43,924 bases of DNA from an uncultured Pseudoxanthomonas sp. Its GTDB lineage: Bacteria > Pseudomonadota > Gammaproteobacteria > Xanthomonadales > Xanthomonadaceae. Under the pieces are notes generated by a model, which saw only the letters and a program-made list of their open reading frames with translations, did not search any database and had not been told where the DNA came from. The stretch spans positions 1-43,924 of the forward strand of contig NZ_CAMPJD010000042.1 of assembly GCF_946886695.1 (NCBI RefSeq), given 5' to 3'. Shown here piece after piece: positions 7,301 to 15,313 of the stretch. Made by a program: the position numbers and the translations under genes. Every line of letters starts with the position of its first letter. The stretch's first letter is position 1.

Positions 7301-10300
7301 TCAATCGTCGGGCGACGGCACAGGAGGCGTCGTGACTGGATGATACGGACCGCGCAATGCCAGGTTGCCGCAACGGACCAGTTCGCCGGGATCGCGGCGC
7401 AGCAGGTCGGGATCGATCGGTGGCAACGGTAGCTCCGTGGCTTCATAGAGTGCCCAGCCGTTGCGGCCGTTCCCCTTGACCTCGTACAGCGCGCGATCCG
7501 CCAGCGATACAAGCTGTTCCCAGCCCAGCAGGTCGGGCACGGCCGCGAACGGGGGATAGCCAATCAGACCCAACGAGGCCGTCACCTGCAGTCGCGTGTC
7601 GGCCACTTCCATCGGTTGTGCGGCGATGGCGGTGCAGATGCGACGACCCAGCGCGTGCAGCTCGTGGCGAGGCATCGGCCTGAATACCATCAGGAATTCC
7701 TCGCCGCCCCAACGGATCACGTAGTCGCCGTCGCGTGAAAGCGTGCGCAGCCGATGCGCGACGGTCTGCAGCACGTGGTCACCGGCCAGGTGGCCATAGC
7801 CATCATTGATCGACTTGAAGTGGTCGATGTCCAGCAGTGCGAAAGCGAGCACGTCGACGCCGGCGGCGAATCCGGGCATGCGCTGGTAGTAGGCGATGTC
7901 GGCGGGCAGTTGCCGGGTCAGGTAGCGGCGGTTGTGCAGACCGGTCAGCGGATCGGTGAGGCTGATGGCTTCCAGTTGCCGGTTGGCCTGCTGAAGGTCG
8001 CGTGTGCGCTGCTGCACCAGCCGCTCAAGCGCGACGCGCTTGTTGTGGTGGCGTCGCAGCACCCAGCGGTTGGACAGTACCACCAGGATCGCCAGGCCGA
8101 TGACAGCCAGCAGATAGAACCACACGCTTTCGTAGAAGTACGGGGCGATGGAGAACGACTGCGTGGCCGCGGCACGACCGGAGACGCCGCTGTTGTTGGT
8201 GCCGATGACTTCGAACACGTACCGGCCTGCGGGCAGGTTGGTATAGGTGGCGCTGCGCTGGTGCGTATCTTCCAGTAGTCGCCAGTCTTCGTCATAGCCT
8301 CTCAGGCGATAACGGATGTCGATGTGGTCCGAGGCCTGGAAGCTCAGGGTGGTGAACTCGAAGCGTAGGTCGCGCGCCGCGCTGGGCAGCACCCAGGCGG
8401 CGGCGGGATCCGCCGGGCGCCATTTGCCCTGGACCTGCACGCGTTCGACCACCGATTCGGGCACGTAGGCATTGGCCAGGTCCTGGTCCGTCGCCATCAC
8501 CACCACGCCGTCGCGCGTGGGCAGCCACAGTGCGTTGTCGACCAGGAACCCGCGGCTGTTGCCGGCGCCATTGCAGCAGTCGCCCTTCTGGCCGCCGTGG
8601 CGGTCGCCACGTTCGTTGAGCAACGTCCTGGCGTTGACGCGCACGCCGGGATCTTCGGTGGCGGCCAGCAGATCCGCGACGGTGACCCGGTAGATCCCGC
8701 GCAGGCCACCGACCCAGAGGAATCCGCTGGCATCTTCGCCAAAGAAGAACGGGGCATTCGCCGGGATGCCACGCTGCTTGTCCAGGCGCGTCCAGCGCTG
8801 GCCGTCGAACAGCAGCAGCATTTCCTCCGACAGCGTGCCCGCCAGCCATTGGCCACCGGCGAGTTCGTGCAGCGCGACGACATGCGGCGCATCCAGGCCG
8901 GTGCCGCCGAACGGAATCGCGACGAGATGCTCGTCGATGAATTCGTACAGGCCACTCTGCGTGCCGACCAGCAGGCGGCCATCACGGGTTTCCAGCAATA
9001 CGCGGACGCGGATGTCGCGCAGGCCGGCCTGTTCGGCGTAGCGACGCAGGCGGTCTCCGCCATCCCAGCGGTACAGCCCCGTGCTGGTGGCGAACCACAA
9101 CCGTCCGCTCCGGTCGCGCACGATGCCATTCACCTGCGCGGTATCCATCTCCGCCAGCATGCGCGGGCGCTGCACACGTCCGTCGCGATAGAGCGCGGCC
9201 CCGTTGCGCGTGCCGATCCACGTCTGCCCGTTCTCGGGCAACAGACTGTAGGCGGCGGGATGCGGCAGTGCGCGTCCCGGTATCAGCGTGCGGAAGCGGC
9301 CCTCTTCCAGCACGCTCACGCCTTCGTCGCTGCCGACCCATGTCCGGCCATCAGGTGCGCGTGCGGCCGACCACAGCAGTGGCTGGACGAGCCCTTCAGT
9401 GCGGCTGTATCGGCGTGTCCAGCCATTCCAGGCGCGGCTGACACCTTCGTTGTTGCTGCCCAGCCACAGGTTCGATTCGCGGTCTTCGTACAGCGCGCGG
9501 ATCTCCGCCAGCGGACCTTCGGCGCGGATCCGTTCCAGCAGTCGGCCCTGGCGAAAGCGGTAGAGCGTGTCGCGCGTGCTCGCCCACAGAATGCCGTCGC
9601 GGTCCTCGTGCAGCGCCTGCACGCCACCGCTCACCGGCGCGACTTCGCCGTGCCGCTGCCAGTGGCGGCCATCGAACACGAACAGGCCGGTACCGCATCC
9701 GGCCCAGAGCCGTCCATCGTGGCGCGCCAGCGAGGTGATCGCGTCCGCGGAGACATTGCCAGGCAACATCAGCATGCGTTCGCCTGCGTCGTCGAAGACA
9801 TGCACCCGCCCGCGGCCACCGGCCCATAGCGTCCCGTCAGCATCGACATGGAGGGCCAGCGCACCGCCGTCCTCGATCCGGTGGAGGGTCTGCAGGCGGT
9901 GACCGACGACCACCATCACGCCCCGGTTCGAGGCGACCAGCAGTCTTCCGCGGGCATCGCGCGCCAGCGCGTTCACGTCCACCACGCCCGGAGATTCGCC
10001 ATCGGCCAGGGCCAGCGACGTGACCTGGTTGCCTTCGCGCACCGCCAACCCCTGTGGCGTGCCGATCCACAGGCGTCCTTCGTCATCGGTGTGCAACGCC
10101 TCGATCCACGTACTGGGCAGGCCGGGCGTGTTGTCCAGGTCGAAGTTGGTGAAACGCACCCCATCGAAGCGGCTGAGCCCGGCCTGGGTGCCGAACCAGA
10201 GGTAGCCAGGCCGGTCCTGTGCGATGGCCAGGACGCTCAGCTGGGGCAGGCCCTGTTCCAGGGCCCAGTGATTGCGCACGTAGTGATGGAACGACTTGGA

Positions 10301-10372
10301 GGGATCGAGCGCCAGCGCCGACGGGCAAAATGCCGCCATCCCGCCCAGCAGGGGCAGGCACCAAACCGCCAA
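7301..10372 (-). CDS. membrane-bound diguanylate cyclase with periplasmic two-component-regulator beta-propeller
   Basis: About 1023 residues. After an N-terminal export signal come repeated Reg_prop blades (YLWFGTQAGLSRFDG, RLWIGTPQGLAVREG, NLWLGSNNEGVSRAW and others, to ~residue 590), a Y_Y_Y domain (~680-750, FTTLSFQASDHIDIRYRLRG), one membrane helix (~760-780), a short coiled coil (~785-815) and a GGDEF domain. The active-site GGEEF is at 889-893 and an intact inhibitory I-site RDGD stands five residues before it, so an active, product-inhibited c-di-GMP synthase is predicted. The start is uncertain: the frame begins with TTG at 10372, no SD is seen, and the basic residues expected in a signal-peptide n-region (RRR) lie just upstream of that TTG in the same frame. 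No ATG or GTG is present before the upstream stop. Confidence 0.88.
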   Translation of the reverse strand: MAVWCLPLLGGMAAFCPSALALDPSKSFHHYVRNHWALEQGLPQLSVLAIAQDRPGYLWFGTQAGLSRFDGVRFTNFDLDNTPGLPSTWIEALHTDDEGRLWIGTPQGLAVREGNQVTSLALADGESPGVVDVNALARDARGRLLVASNRGVMVVVGHRLQTLHRIEDGGALALHVDADGTLWAGGRGRVHVFDDAGERMLMLPGNVSADAITSLARHDGRLWAGCGTGLFVFDGRHWQRHGEVAPVSGGVQALHEDRDGILWASTRDTLYRFRQGRLLERIRAEGPLAEIRALYEDRESNLWLGSNNEGVSRAWNGWTRRYSRTEGLVQPLLWSAARAPDGRTWVGSDEGVSVLEEGRFRTLIPGRALPHPAAYSLLPENGQTWIGTRNGAALYRDGRVQRPRMLAEMDTAQVNGIVRDRSGRLWFATSTGLYRWDGGDRLRRYAEQAGLRDIRVRVLLETRDGRLLVGTQSGLYEFIDEHLVAIPFGGTGLDAPHVVALHELAGGQWLAGTLSEEMLLLFDGQRWTRLDKQRGIPANAPFFFGEDASGFLWVGGLRGIYRVTVADLLAATEDPGVRVNARTLLNERGDRHGGQKGDCCNGAGNSRGFLVDNALWLPTRDGVVVMATDQDLANAYVPESVVERVQVQGKWRPADPAAAWVLPSAARDLRFEFTTLSFQASDHIDIRYRLRGYDEDWRLLEDTHQRSATYTNLPAGRYVFEVIGTNNSGVSGRAAATQSFSIAPYFYESVWFYLLAVIGLAILVVLSNRWVLRRHHNKRVALERLVQQRTRDLQQANRQLEAISLTDPLTGLHNRRYLTRQLPADIAYYQRMPGFAAGVDVLAFALLDIDHFKSINDGYGHLAGDHVLQTVAHRLRTLSRDGDYVIRWGGEEFLMVFRPMPRHELHALGRRICTAIAAQPMEVADTRLQVTASLGLIGYPPFAAVPDLLGWEQLVSLADRALYEVKGNGRNGWALYEATELPLPPIDPDLLRRDPGELVRCGNLALRGPYHPVTTPPVPSPDD

Positions 10373-10437
10373 TCGGCGTCGCCAGGAGGGTCGGCCGCGG
10401 CGGGTCTTGTCCTTGTGGTCGGACAGGACGCGTCTCC

Positions 10438-10453
10438 GGTAAGTATGTTTACC
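10438..10453. promoter_or_regulatory. 16-bp dyad, possible operator upstream of the propeller diguanylate cyclase
   Basis: GGTAAGTATGTTTACC is a dyad with 5-bp arms (GGTAA/TTACC) and a 6-bp centre. It lies about 65 bp upstream of the earliest start of the diguanylate cyclase gene and beside a GGAGG-like stretch on the minus strand. It is an operator-like symmetry without a known assignment. Confidence 0.25.
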
Positions 10454-10458
10454 TCCAT

Positions 10459-10509
10459 CCTATCGGCGCGGTTCCGCACGCCTAAAGGGCGGCAGGCTGA
10501 ACCGATAGG
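10459..10509. promoter_or_regulatory. 51-nt imperfect hairpin in the leader of the propeller diguanylate cyclase
   Basis: CCTATCGG (10459-10466) is mirrored by CCGATAGG (10502-10509), and nested GGTTC/GAACC arms can pair inside. Conserved c-di-GMP-I aptamer segments are not present. It lacks a U-tract on either strand, so it is not an intrinsic terminator. The rest of the 10373-10879 gap (about 500 bp) holds no gene I can support; GC falls toward the MazG-like gene from about 10780. Confidence 0.35.
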
Positions 10510-10879
10510 CGATCGTCCGCCCATGAAAAGAACGCAGGCGAAGATGTGCGTTGGCCAGCATCGCCCCGGCGATGCGGGCGTTCGGACTCGGGAAGTATCG
10601 GCGCGCCGGACCCCTGGTGCGCTTCGCATACCCGGGCTGCGCGGCTTTGGCGTCAGCAGTCAGTCCAGACGCCGCACCAGATTGCTTCCGGGGGGCATCC
10701 GGGCAGCCTGTCGACGCCGGAGCAGCTGGGTGCGCGTCGCTTCCCCTGCGAACGCTGGCTGGAGATCAGGTGGCCGTGGTCATGAGAAGCGATGCCAATC
10801 CATTACTCGGATTTGGCAATCATCAAGGCCCAAACCAGAATCAAGCCTGCCGACAAAGCGGATCAGCCAGTGCGAATTG

Positions 10880-11221
10880 TCAGGTGGCACCTGCATTTGC
10901 GCCCAACTCGCTGGAGACATGCTCGGCTAGTCCGGTTGTGTTCCTGACGAACTCGGCCTGCAAATCGATGCCGCACTTGTGCGCCAGAACAATGATTGAC
11001 CACAGGCAGTCAGACAGTTCATGGCCAAGCTTGGCTTTGCAGTCATCGATATGCCTGATGCCGGCATTTGCCTGGATCAGCTTGGCCAGATCCCCTACAT
11101 CTCCGACGAACCCGAGTGCGAGTTCCTCAGTGGTCCAGACGCGGCCATAACGTTTGATCTCGAGCTGCTCGTAAAGCTCGTTCAGACGCAATGCCAGCTT
11201 TTCAAGATCGTGAAGATTCAC
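10880..11221 (-). CDS. MazG-like nucleotide pyrophosphohydrolase-type protein
   Basis: A 113-residue all-alpha protein of the MazG/dUTPase-like NTP-PPase type. The motif pieces are [23 protein letters not shown] and [24 protein letters not shown], giving the acidic E-L-x-D pattern of the Mg-binding helices (ExxxD in HELSD). Members hydrolyse non-canonical NTPs. The start is a GTG at 11221, 10 bp after the sdaA stop, with no clear SD. Base composition (roughly 52-54% GC) is clearly lower than the neighbours, and the flank on its 3' side is also lower in GC and geneless, consistent with a transferred or recently exchanged patch. Which nucleotide it acts on is unknown. Confidence 0.7.
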   Translation of the reverse strand: MNLHDLEKLALRLNELYEQLEIKRYGRVWTTEELALGFVGDVGDLAKLIQANAGIRHIDDCKAKLGHELSDCLWSIIVLAHKCGIDLQAEFVRNTTGLAEHVSSELGANAGAT

Positions 11222-11231
11222 GTTATGCCGC

Positions 11232-12614
11232 CTAACACTCGATCACGTTAACCGCCAACCCGCCGCGGCTGGTTTCCTTGTACTTGTCCTGCATGTCGCG
11301 GCCGGTGTCGCGCATGGTCTTGATGACCTTGTCCAGCGATACCTTGTGCTTGCCGTCGCCGCGCATGGCCATGCGGCTGGCGTTGATCGCCTTCACCGCG
11401 CCCATTGCGTTGCGTTCGATGCACGGGATCTGCACCAGCCCGCCGATCGGGTCGCAGGTCAGGCCCAGATTGTGTTCCATGCCGATCTCGGCCGCGTTCT
11501 CGATCTGGCTCGGTGTGCCGCCCAGCGCCGCGACCAGTCCGCCGGCCGCCATTGAACAGGCCACGCCCACCTCGCCCTGGCAGCCCACTTCGGCGCCGCT
11601 GATGCTGGCGTTTTCCTTGTAGAGGATACCGATGGCCGCGGCAGTGAGCATGAAATCGAACACGCGCTGCTCGCTGTTGCCGGGACAGAAACGGTCGTAG
11701 TAGTGCAGTACCGCCGGAATGATGCCGGCCGCGCCATTGGTGGGCGCGGTGACCACGCGGCCACCGGCGGCGTTCTCCTCGTTCACCGCCAACGCATACA
11801 GGTTCACCCAGTCCAGCACGGTCAGTGGATCGCGCATGGCGGCTTCGGGCTTGCTGGACAGTTCGCGGTGCAGAGCGGGGGCGCGCCGCGAGACGTGCAG
11901 GCCACCGGGCAGGGTGCCTTCCTCGCGGATGCCGCGCGCCATGCACGACTGCATCGCGTTCCAGATCGCGCGCAGGTTGTCGCGGATCTCGTCCTCGCTG
12001 CGCCAGGCCTTCTCGTTCTCGAACATCAGCTCGGCGATGCTCAATCCGCTGCGCTGGCACTGGGCCAGCAGCTCGTCGCCGCTCTTGAACGGATACGGCA
12101 GCGGCGTCTCGTCGGCGACGATGCGGTCCACCGCGGCGTCGTCCTGGTTGACCACGAAACCGCCACCGACCGAGTAGTAGTCGCGCGTGGCGATCACCTC
12201 ATCCTGCGCGTCGTACGCGGTGAAGCGCATGCCGTTGGTGTGGTAGGGCAGCTTCTGCCGCTTGTTCATCAGCAGGTCGCGTTTCTCGTCGAAGGCGACC
12301 GCGTGGGTGCCGCCCAGCAGCAGGCGCTTGTCCTTGCGGATGCGCTCCAGGGCCGGCGGGATGATGTCCGGGTCGATCTCGTTCGGATAGTGGCCTTCCA
12401 GCCCCATCAGCACGGCCTTGTCGGTGCCGTGGCCGCGGCCGGTCAGGGCCAGTGAGCCGAACACTTCCGCACGTATCCGCGCCACGTCGCGCAGACGGCC
12501 GGGGTCTTCCAGCCAGCGGGCGACAAAACGCGCGGCGGCCCGCATGGGGCCGACCGTGTGGGAGGAACTGGGACCGATGCCGATCTTGAAGAGGTCGAAC
12601 GTGCTGACTGCCAT
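11232..12614 (-). CDS. sdaA: L-serine dehydratase (iron-sulfur type)
   Basis: A 460-residue single-chain L-serine ammonia-lyase that converts serine to pyruvate and ammonia. The N-terminal beta domain has the hallmark [20 protein letters not shown]. The C-terminal alpha domain carries [17 protein letters not shown] and the cysteines of the 4Fe-4S cluster in [16 protein letters not shown] and [19 protein letters not shown]. Length matches E. coli SdaA/SdaB (454-455). The ATG at 12614 starts [10 protein letters not shown]; the upstream extension of the frame is not conserved. A TAGAAT box ends 7 nt before this ATG, suggesting a leaderless mRNA. It is divergent from the glutaredoxin-like gene, with the MazG-like gene 10 bp downstream. 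Confidence 0.95.
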   Translation of the reverse strand: MAVSTFDLFKIGIGPSSSHTVGPMRAAARFVARWLEDPGRLRDVARIRAEVFGSLALTGRGHGTDKAVLMGLEGHYPNEIDPDIIPPALERIRKDKRLLLGGTHAVAFDEKRDLLMNKRQKLPYHTNGMRFTAYDAQDEVIATRDYYSVGGGFVVNQDDAAVDRIVADETPLPYPFKSGDELLAQCQRSGLSIAELMFENEKAWRSEDEIRDNLRAIWNAMQSCMARGIREEGTLPGGLHVSRRAPALHRELSSKPEAAMRDPLTVLDWVNLYALAVNEENAAGGRVVTAPTNGAAGIIPAVLHYYDRFCPGNSEQRVFDFMLTAAAIGILYKENASISGAEVGCQGEVGVACSMAAGGLVAALGGTPSQIENAAEIGMEHNLGLTCDPIGGLVQIPCIERNAMGAVKAINASRMAMRGDGKHKVSLDKVIKTMRDTGRDMQDKYKETSRGGLAVNVIEC

Positions 12615-12621
12615 GCCGCGT

Positions 12622-12627
12622 ATTCTA
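12622..12627 (-). promoter_or_regulatory. candidate -10 box (TAGAAT) for sdaA
   Basis: TAGAAT on the minus strand is separated from the sdaA ATG (12614) by seven bases (12621-12615). A transcription start at the normal distance from a -10 would fall at the ATG. No SD and no strong -35 are visible. Confidence 0.4.
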
Positions 12628-12686
12628 TGCCGTCGGCGCGGACAACCCTTCCCGCGTCGCAGCAGATTGCCGGAACGAGGACGCCG

Positions 12687-12911
12687 ATGCCCCTGATCCT
12701 TTACCAGCGTGACGATTGCCACCTGTGCGATCTGGCGCTGGACGTGCTGGCCGCTTCACGGGTGCCGGCGTTCGAAAGCGTGTTCATCGATCATGACGAT
12801 GTGCTGGAAGCGCGTTACGGCGCGCGGGTGCCGGTGCTGCGCGATGACGCGACCGGCGCGGAGCTGGATTGGCCGTTCAGTGCGGACCGCGTTAAGGCAT
12901 GGCTGCCGTGA
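12687..12911 (+). CDS. small glutaredoxin-like protein (DUF836 type)
   Basis: A 74-residue thioredoxin-fold miniprotein with an N-terminal redox motif CHLC ([16 protein letters not shown]) and the cis-Pro region RVPVLRD. It belongs to the glutaredoxin-like DUF836 group. A thiol-disulfide role is inferred from the CxxC; a partner is unknown. The ATG at 12687 has a GAGG SD 6 nt upstream. It overlaps the start of the following secreted protein gene, so both are probably cotranscribed. Confidence 0.8.
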   Translation: MPLILYQRDDCHLCDLALDVLAASRVPAFESVFIDHDDVLEARYGARVPVLRDDATGAELDWPFSADRVKAWLP

Positions 12912-13381
12912 ACCTGCGCGCCTGGTCGCGTTGGCTTGCCTTGCTGGGCATCGCGTCCGGCAGCGCCGCGGCGACGGACGTGGACCTGGCAAAGACGGGC
13001 CCGGGCCGTGCCGAGGCTTTTGCGTGGCAAGGCCGGACGCTCTCGCAAGTGCTGCCGGTGGATGCCATCGATCGCATCGTGCTGTTGAAGGCGGTGACCA
13101 GCGCGCCCGCCGACCTGGACCTGCGCAATCTGCGCCGCATGCTGCGCGATGCCGCCGGTGCTTCCTTGCAGGCCGCCAACGATGACGAGCGGGCGCTTCT
13201 GCAACTGGGCGGCAACGACACCCTCTGGGAAGCCGTCCTGCTGACGCGGGCAGGCGAGGTGTTCGGTCTCGTCATCCGTCCCGACGCTGACGCGGCCGGG
13301 CAGGGCGCGCATCGCGCCTGCCTCACGGACGAAGCGGGCAGGCGCGGGTGTTTCGGGATTCCTGCGGTGCCGGTTGGCTGA
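12899..13381 (+). CDS. secreted protein of unknown function
   Basis: About 157-160 residues: signal peptide (LRAWSRWLALLGIASGSAAA|TDVDLA) then a compact domain with no motif I recognise. A pair of cysteines close to the C-terminus (RACLTDEAGRRGCFG) could form a disulfide. Two starts are possible: ATG at 12899, or GTG at 12908, which would overlap the glutaredoxin-like stop as GTGA and give a shorter n-region. It is convergent with the YceI gene, 12 bp apart. The linkage to a CxxC protein and the cysteine pair hint at a redox or folding link, but this is speculation. Confidence 0.6.
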   Translation: MAAVNLRAWSRWLALLGIASGSAAATDVDLAKTGPGRAEAFAWQGRTLSQVLPVDAIDRIVLLKAVTSAPADLDLRNLRRMLRDAAGASLQAANDDERALLQLGGNDTLWEAVLLTRAGEVFGLVIRPDADAAGQGAHRACLTDEAGRRGCFGIPAVPVG

Positions 13382-13393
13382 CGATGCCGGGCC

Positions 13394-13954
13394 TCAGGGT
13401 TTGGGTTTCAACACCACCTTCGTGCTGATGGCCACGTCGTTCGGGATGGTCGCGGTATCGGCCCATTCGCCGCCGCCGATGCCGAAGTCCAGGCGCTTCA
13501 CGCTGGCCCTGCCGGTCAGCACCGGCTGTGCGCCGGGCGTCCAGCTGAAGGTCAGCGTGACCGGCTTGCTGACGCCACGCAGCGACAGCGTGCCGTCGGC
13601 GGCGTACTGGTTGCCGCCCAGCGAACGGAACCTGGTCGCCGTGTAGCGCGCCTGCGCGAACGTGCCCACGTTGAAGAAGTCGGATGACACCAGCGTGTCG
13701 TCGCGATCCTTGTTGCCGGTCTGCGTGCCTGCGAGCTGGATGGCGACATCGAGCTTGCTGGCCGCGAGCTGCGCGGGATCGAAACTCATCGTGGTGGTGA
13801 AGCCGCCGAACTTGCCGGTGAAGGTTTCGCCCTGGTAGTTGCTGGCGAAGACCAGCGTGGAGCCGGGAGCCTGCACGTAATCGGCGGCCATGGCCGGCGC
13901 GGTGGCCAGCAACAGGGAGGCGAGCGCCAGGCGCGCGCGGTCAGACGGTTTCAT
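13394..13954 (-). CDS. YceI family periplasmic protein
   Basis: A 186-residue protein with signal peptide (cleavage near APAMA|ADYVQ) and a YceI lipocalin-like beta-barrel that binds polyisoprenoids or quinone-like lipids in characterised members. Typical YceI pieces are SNYQGETFTGKFGGFTTTMSFDP, DDTLVSSDFFNVGTFAQARYTATRF, DGTLSLRGVSKPVTLTFSW and RLDFGIGGGEW. The ATG at 13954 sits inside the last codons of the upstream cytochrome b561 gene (14-bp overlap), so this is the third gene of a YceI-cytochrome-YceI operon. Confidence 0.88.
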   Translation of the reverse strand: MKPSDRARLALASLLLATAPAMAADYVQAPGSTLVFASNYQGETFTGKFGGFTTTMSFDPAQLAASKLDVAIQLAGTQTGNKDRDDTLVSSDFFNVGTFAQARYTATRFRSLGGNQYAADGTLSLRGVSKPVTLTFSWTPGAQPVLTGRASVKRLDFGIGGGEWADTATIPNDVAISTKVVLKPKP

Positions 13955-14549
13955 CGGGAGAATCCTGCGGTGTGGGGGAAGGGGAAGCGGAAGCAACGGC
14001 CTTGCGGCGCCCCGGCAGCATGCGCGTCAGCGTGGCGTCGCCCTGGAATAGATGGTGGTAGAGCGCGGCGGCGGCATGGGCGAGCACCAGTGCCACGAGC
14101 ACCCAGAACAGCAGTTCGTGCGCGCCTTCGGCAGCCTCGTGCACGCCATCATCGCGGCCGGTGATGGCCGGCAGGTTGAACAGCTTGAACCACTGCAGCG
14201 GATAGCCGGCGGACGAGTTCAGCACCCAGCCCGACAGGGGGATCGCGAACAGCAACGCGTACAGCAGGACGTGGGTGATGGAGGCGATGCGCTGCTGCCA
14301 TGTGGGCGTGCCGGGTACCGGCGCAGGGGCGCCCGCGTAGAGCCGCCACAGCACGCGCAGTGCGACCAGGGCGAGGATGGACAGTCCGATGGACTTGTGC
14401 AGTGCGTAGATGTCGATCTTGCGCGGCCCGTTGGGCAGGTCGCCCATGGTCAGGCCGAGGTAGGCCATCACCAGGATCAGCACCACGATGAGCCAGTGGA
14501 ACAGTTGGCTGATCGCGCCCCAGCGCTCGTCGGTGTTCTTGAGGGTCAT
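13941..14549 (-). CDS. cybB: cytochrome b561 family membrane protein
   Basis: A 202-residue four-helix inner-membrane cytochrome b (CybB/YodB type) that moves electrons between quinone and a periplasmic or unknown partner. Candidate haem ligands are His18 (SQLFHWLIVVLILVMAY), the His in YALHKSIGLS, that in ITHVLLYALLFAIPLSGW and the His cluster AHAAAALYHHLF in the last helix. It overlaps the upstream YceI gene by ATGA and the downstream YceI gene by 14 bp. Pairing of a cytochrome b561 with YceI proteins is recurrent in proteobacteria, which suggests a shared quinone or isoprenoid function. Confidence 0.92.
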   Translation of the reverse strand: MTLKNTDERWGAISQLFHWLIVVLILVMAYLGLTMGDLPNGPRKIDIYALHKSIGLSILALVALRVLWRLYAGAPAPVPGTPTWQQRIASITHVLLYALLFAIPLSGWVLNSSAGYPLQWFKLFNLPAITGRDDGVHEAAEGAHELLFWVLVALVLAHAAAALYHHLFQGDATLTRMLPGRRKAVASASPSPTPQDSPDETV

Positions 14550-15208
14550 GGCGTCGGCTCCGGCGGTGGCGGGGGAGGCAGGATGTCGGTGTTGCGGTCG
14601 TCAGCCTTGCCGTCATGCGTGGCTTCGGCTTCGATGCGAAGGTCCACCTGGTCGCCGATCACCGACTTCCAGGCCGTGATGCCGAAATCGGCGCGGCTGA
14701 TCGTCGTGGTGGCCGAAAATCCCACCGTACGACGGAACGGTGGCATCGGATGACGCTTGGCAGCGTTCAGCACGACATCGAGGACGATGTCGCGCGTGAC
14801 GCCGCGTAAGGTCAGTTCACCGTGCGCCCGCGCATGTGTCGCATCGATGGGTTCCACGCGCGTCGACACGAAGTGCGCTTCGGGGTGGCCTTCGGCATCC
14901 AGCAGCGATTTCGCCAGCGTGGCCTTGTTCCAGTCCGCGTCGCCCAGGTCCACGCGCGCCAGCGGCACGCGTACGTCGACGCGCGCGCGGGTCCAGTCAT
15001 CGGGATCGAAAGCGAGCGTGCCGGTGCTGCCCGAGACGGTCCCGATGCCGTTGGAGAAACCCGCGTGGCTGATGGCGAACATCACCCGCGTGTGCACCGG
15101 GTCCAACCGGTACTCGGCCAACGCGTCTCGCGCGGACACGGTCGCCGGCAACAAGGCTGCCAGGCAGAGGACGCGCAACAACAGGCAGCGGGAGGATGAT
15201 CCGGGCAT
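14546..15208 (-). CDS. YceI family periplasmic protein (second copy)
   Basis: A 220-residue YceI protein: signal peptide (LLLRVLCLAALLPATVSA|RDALAEY), then YRLDPVHTRVMFAISHAGFS, AFDPDDWTRARVDVRVPLA, LLDAEGHPEAHFVSTRVE, HGELTLRGVTRDIVLDVVLN and RADFGITAWKSVIGDQVDLRIEAEA. It is divergent from the other YceI in sequence and carries a Pro-rich C-terminal tail (ILPPPPPPEPTP). The start is taken at ATG 15208; an in-frame ATG at 15235 would add nine residues, and neither has a clear SD. The same frame stays open for thousands of bases antisense to the histidine kinase, which is a high-GC artefact. It is first in the YceI-cybB-YceI operon. Confidence 0.88.
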   Translation of the reverse strand: MPGSSSRCLLLRVLCLAALLPATVSARDALAEYRLDPVHTRVMFAISHAGFSNGIGTVSGSTGTLAFDPDDWTRARVDVRVPLARVDLGDADWNKATLAKSLLDAEGHPEAHFVSTRVEPIDATHARAHGELTLRGVTRDIVLDVVLNAAKRHPMPPFRRTVGFSATTTISRADFGITAWKSVIGDQVDLRIEAEATHDGKADDRNTDILPPPPPPEPTP

Positions 15209-15313
15209 GGGAACGGATTCTAGGGGCCGGCCCATGAAGATAACCCGCTTGCGCGTGCAACGGTCCGTTGCGACGATGCCCGAGGGGCAATCAGGGAACG
15301 AGGGCGGGCAGGA

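Noticed and set aside
8597..9829. A 410-codon plus-strand frame inside the propeller diguanylate cyclase
   Set aside because: Mirror of the propeller repeats in another frame; no start signal or domain.
10459..10509. c-di-GMP-I (GEMM) riboswitch in front of the diguanylate cyclase
   Set aside because: The hairpin location is attractive, but the conserved GEMM segments (such as CACGCACAGGGCAAACC and the GGTAGGTAGC receptor) are absent on both strands.
10373..10879. A gene or gene remnant in the 500-bp gap
   Set aside because: Six-frame reading gives only short frames without start signals or recognisable motifs; left as non-coding.
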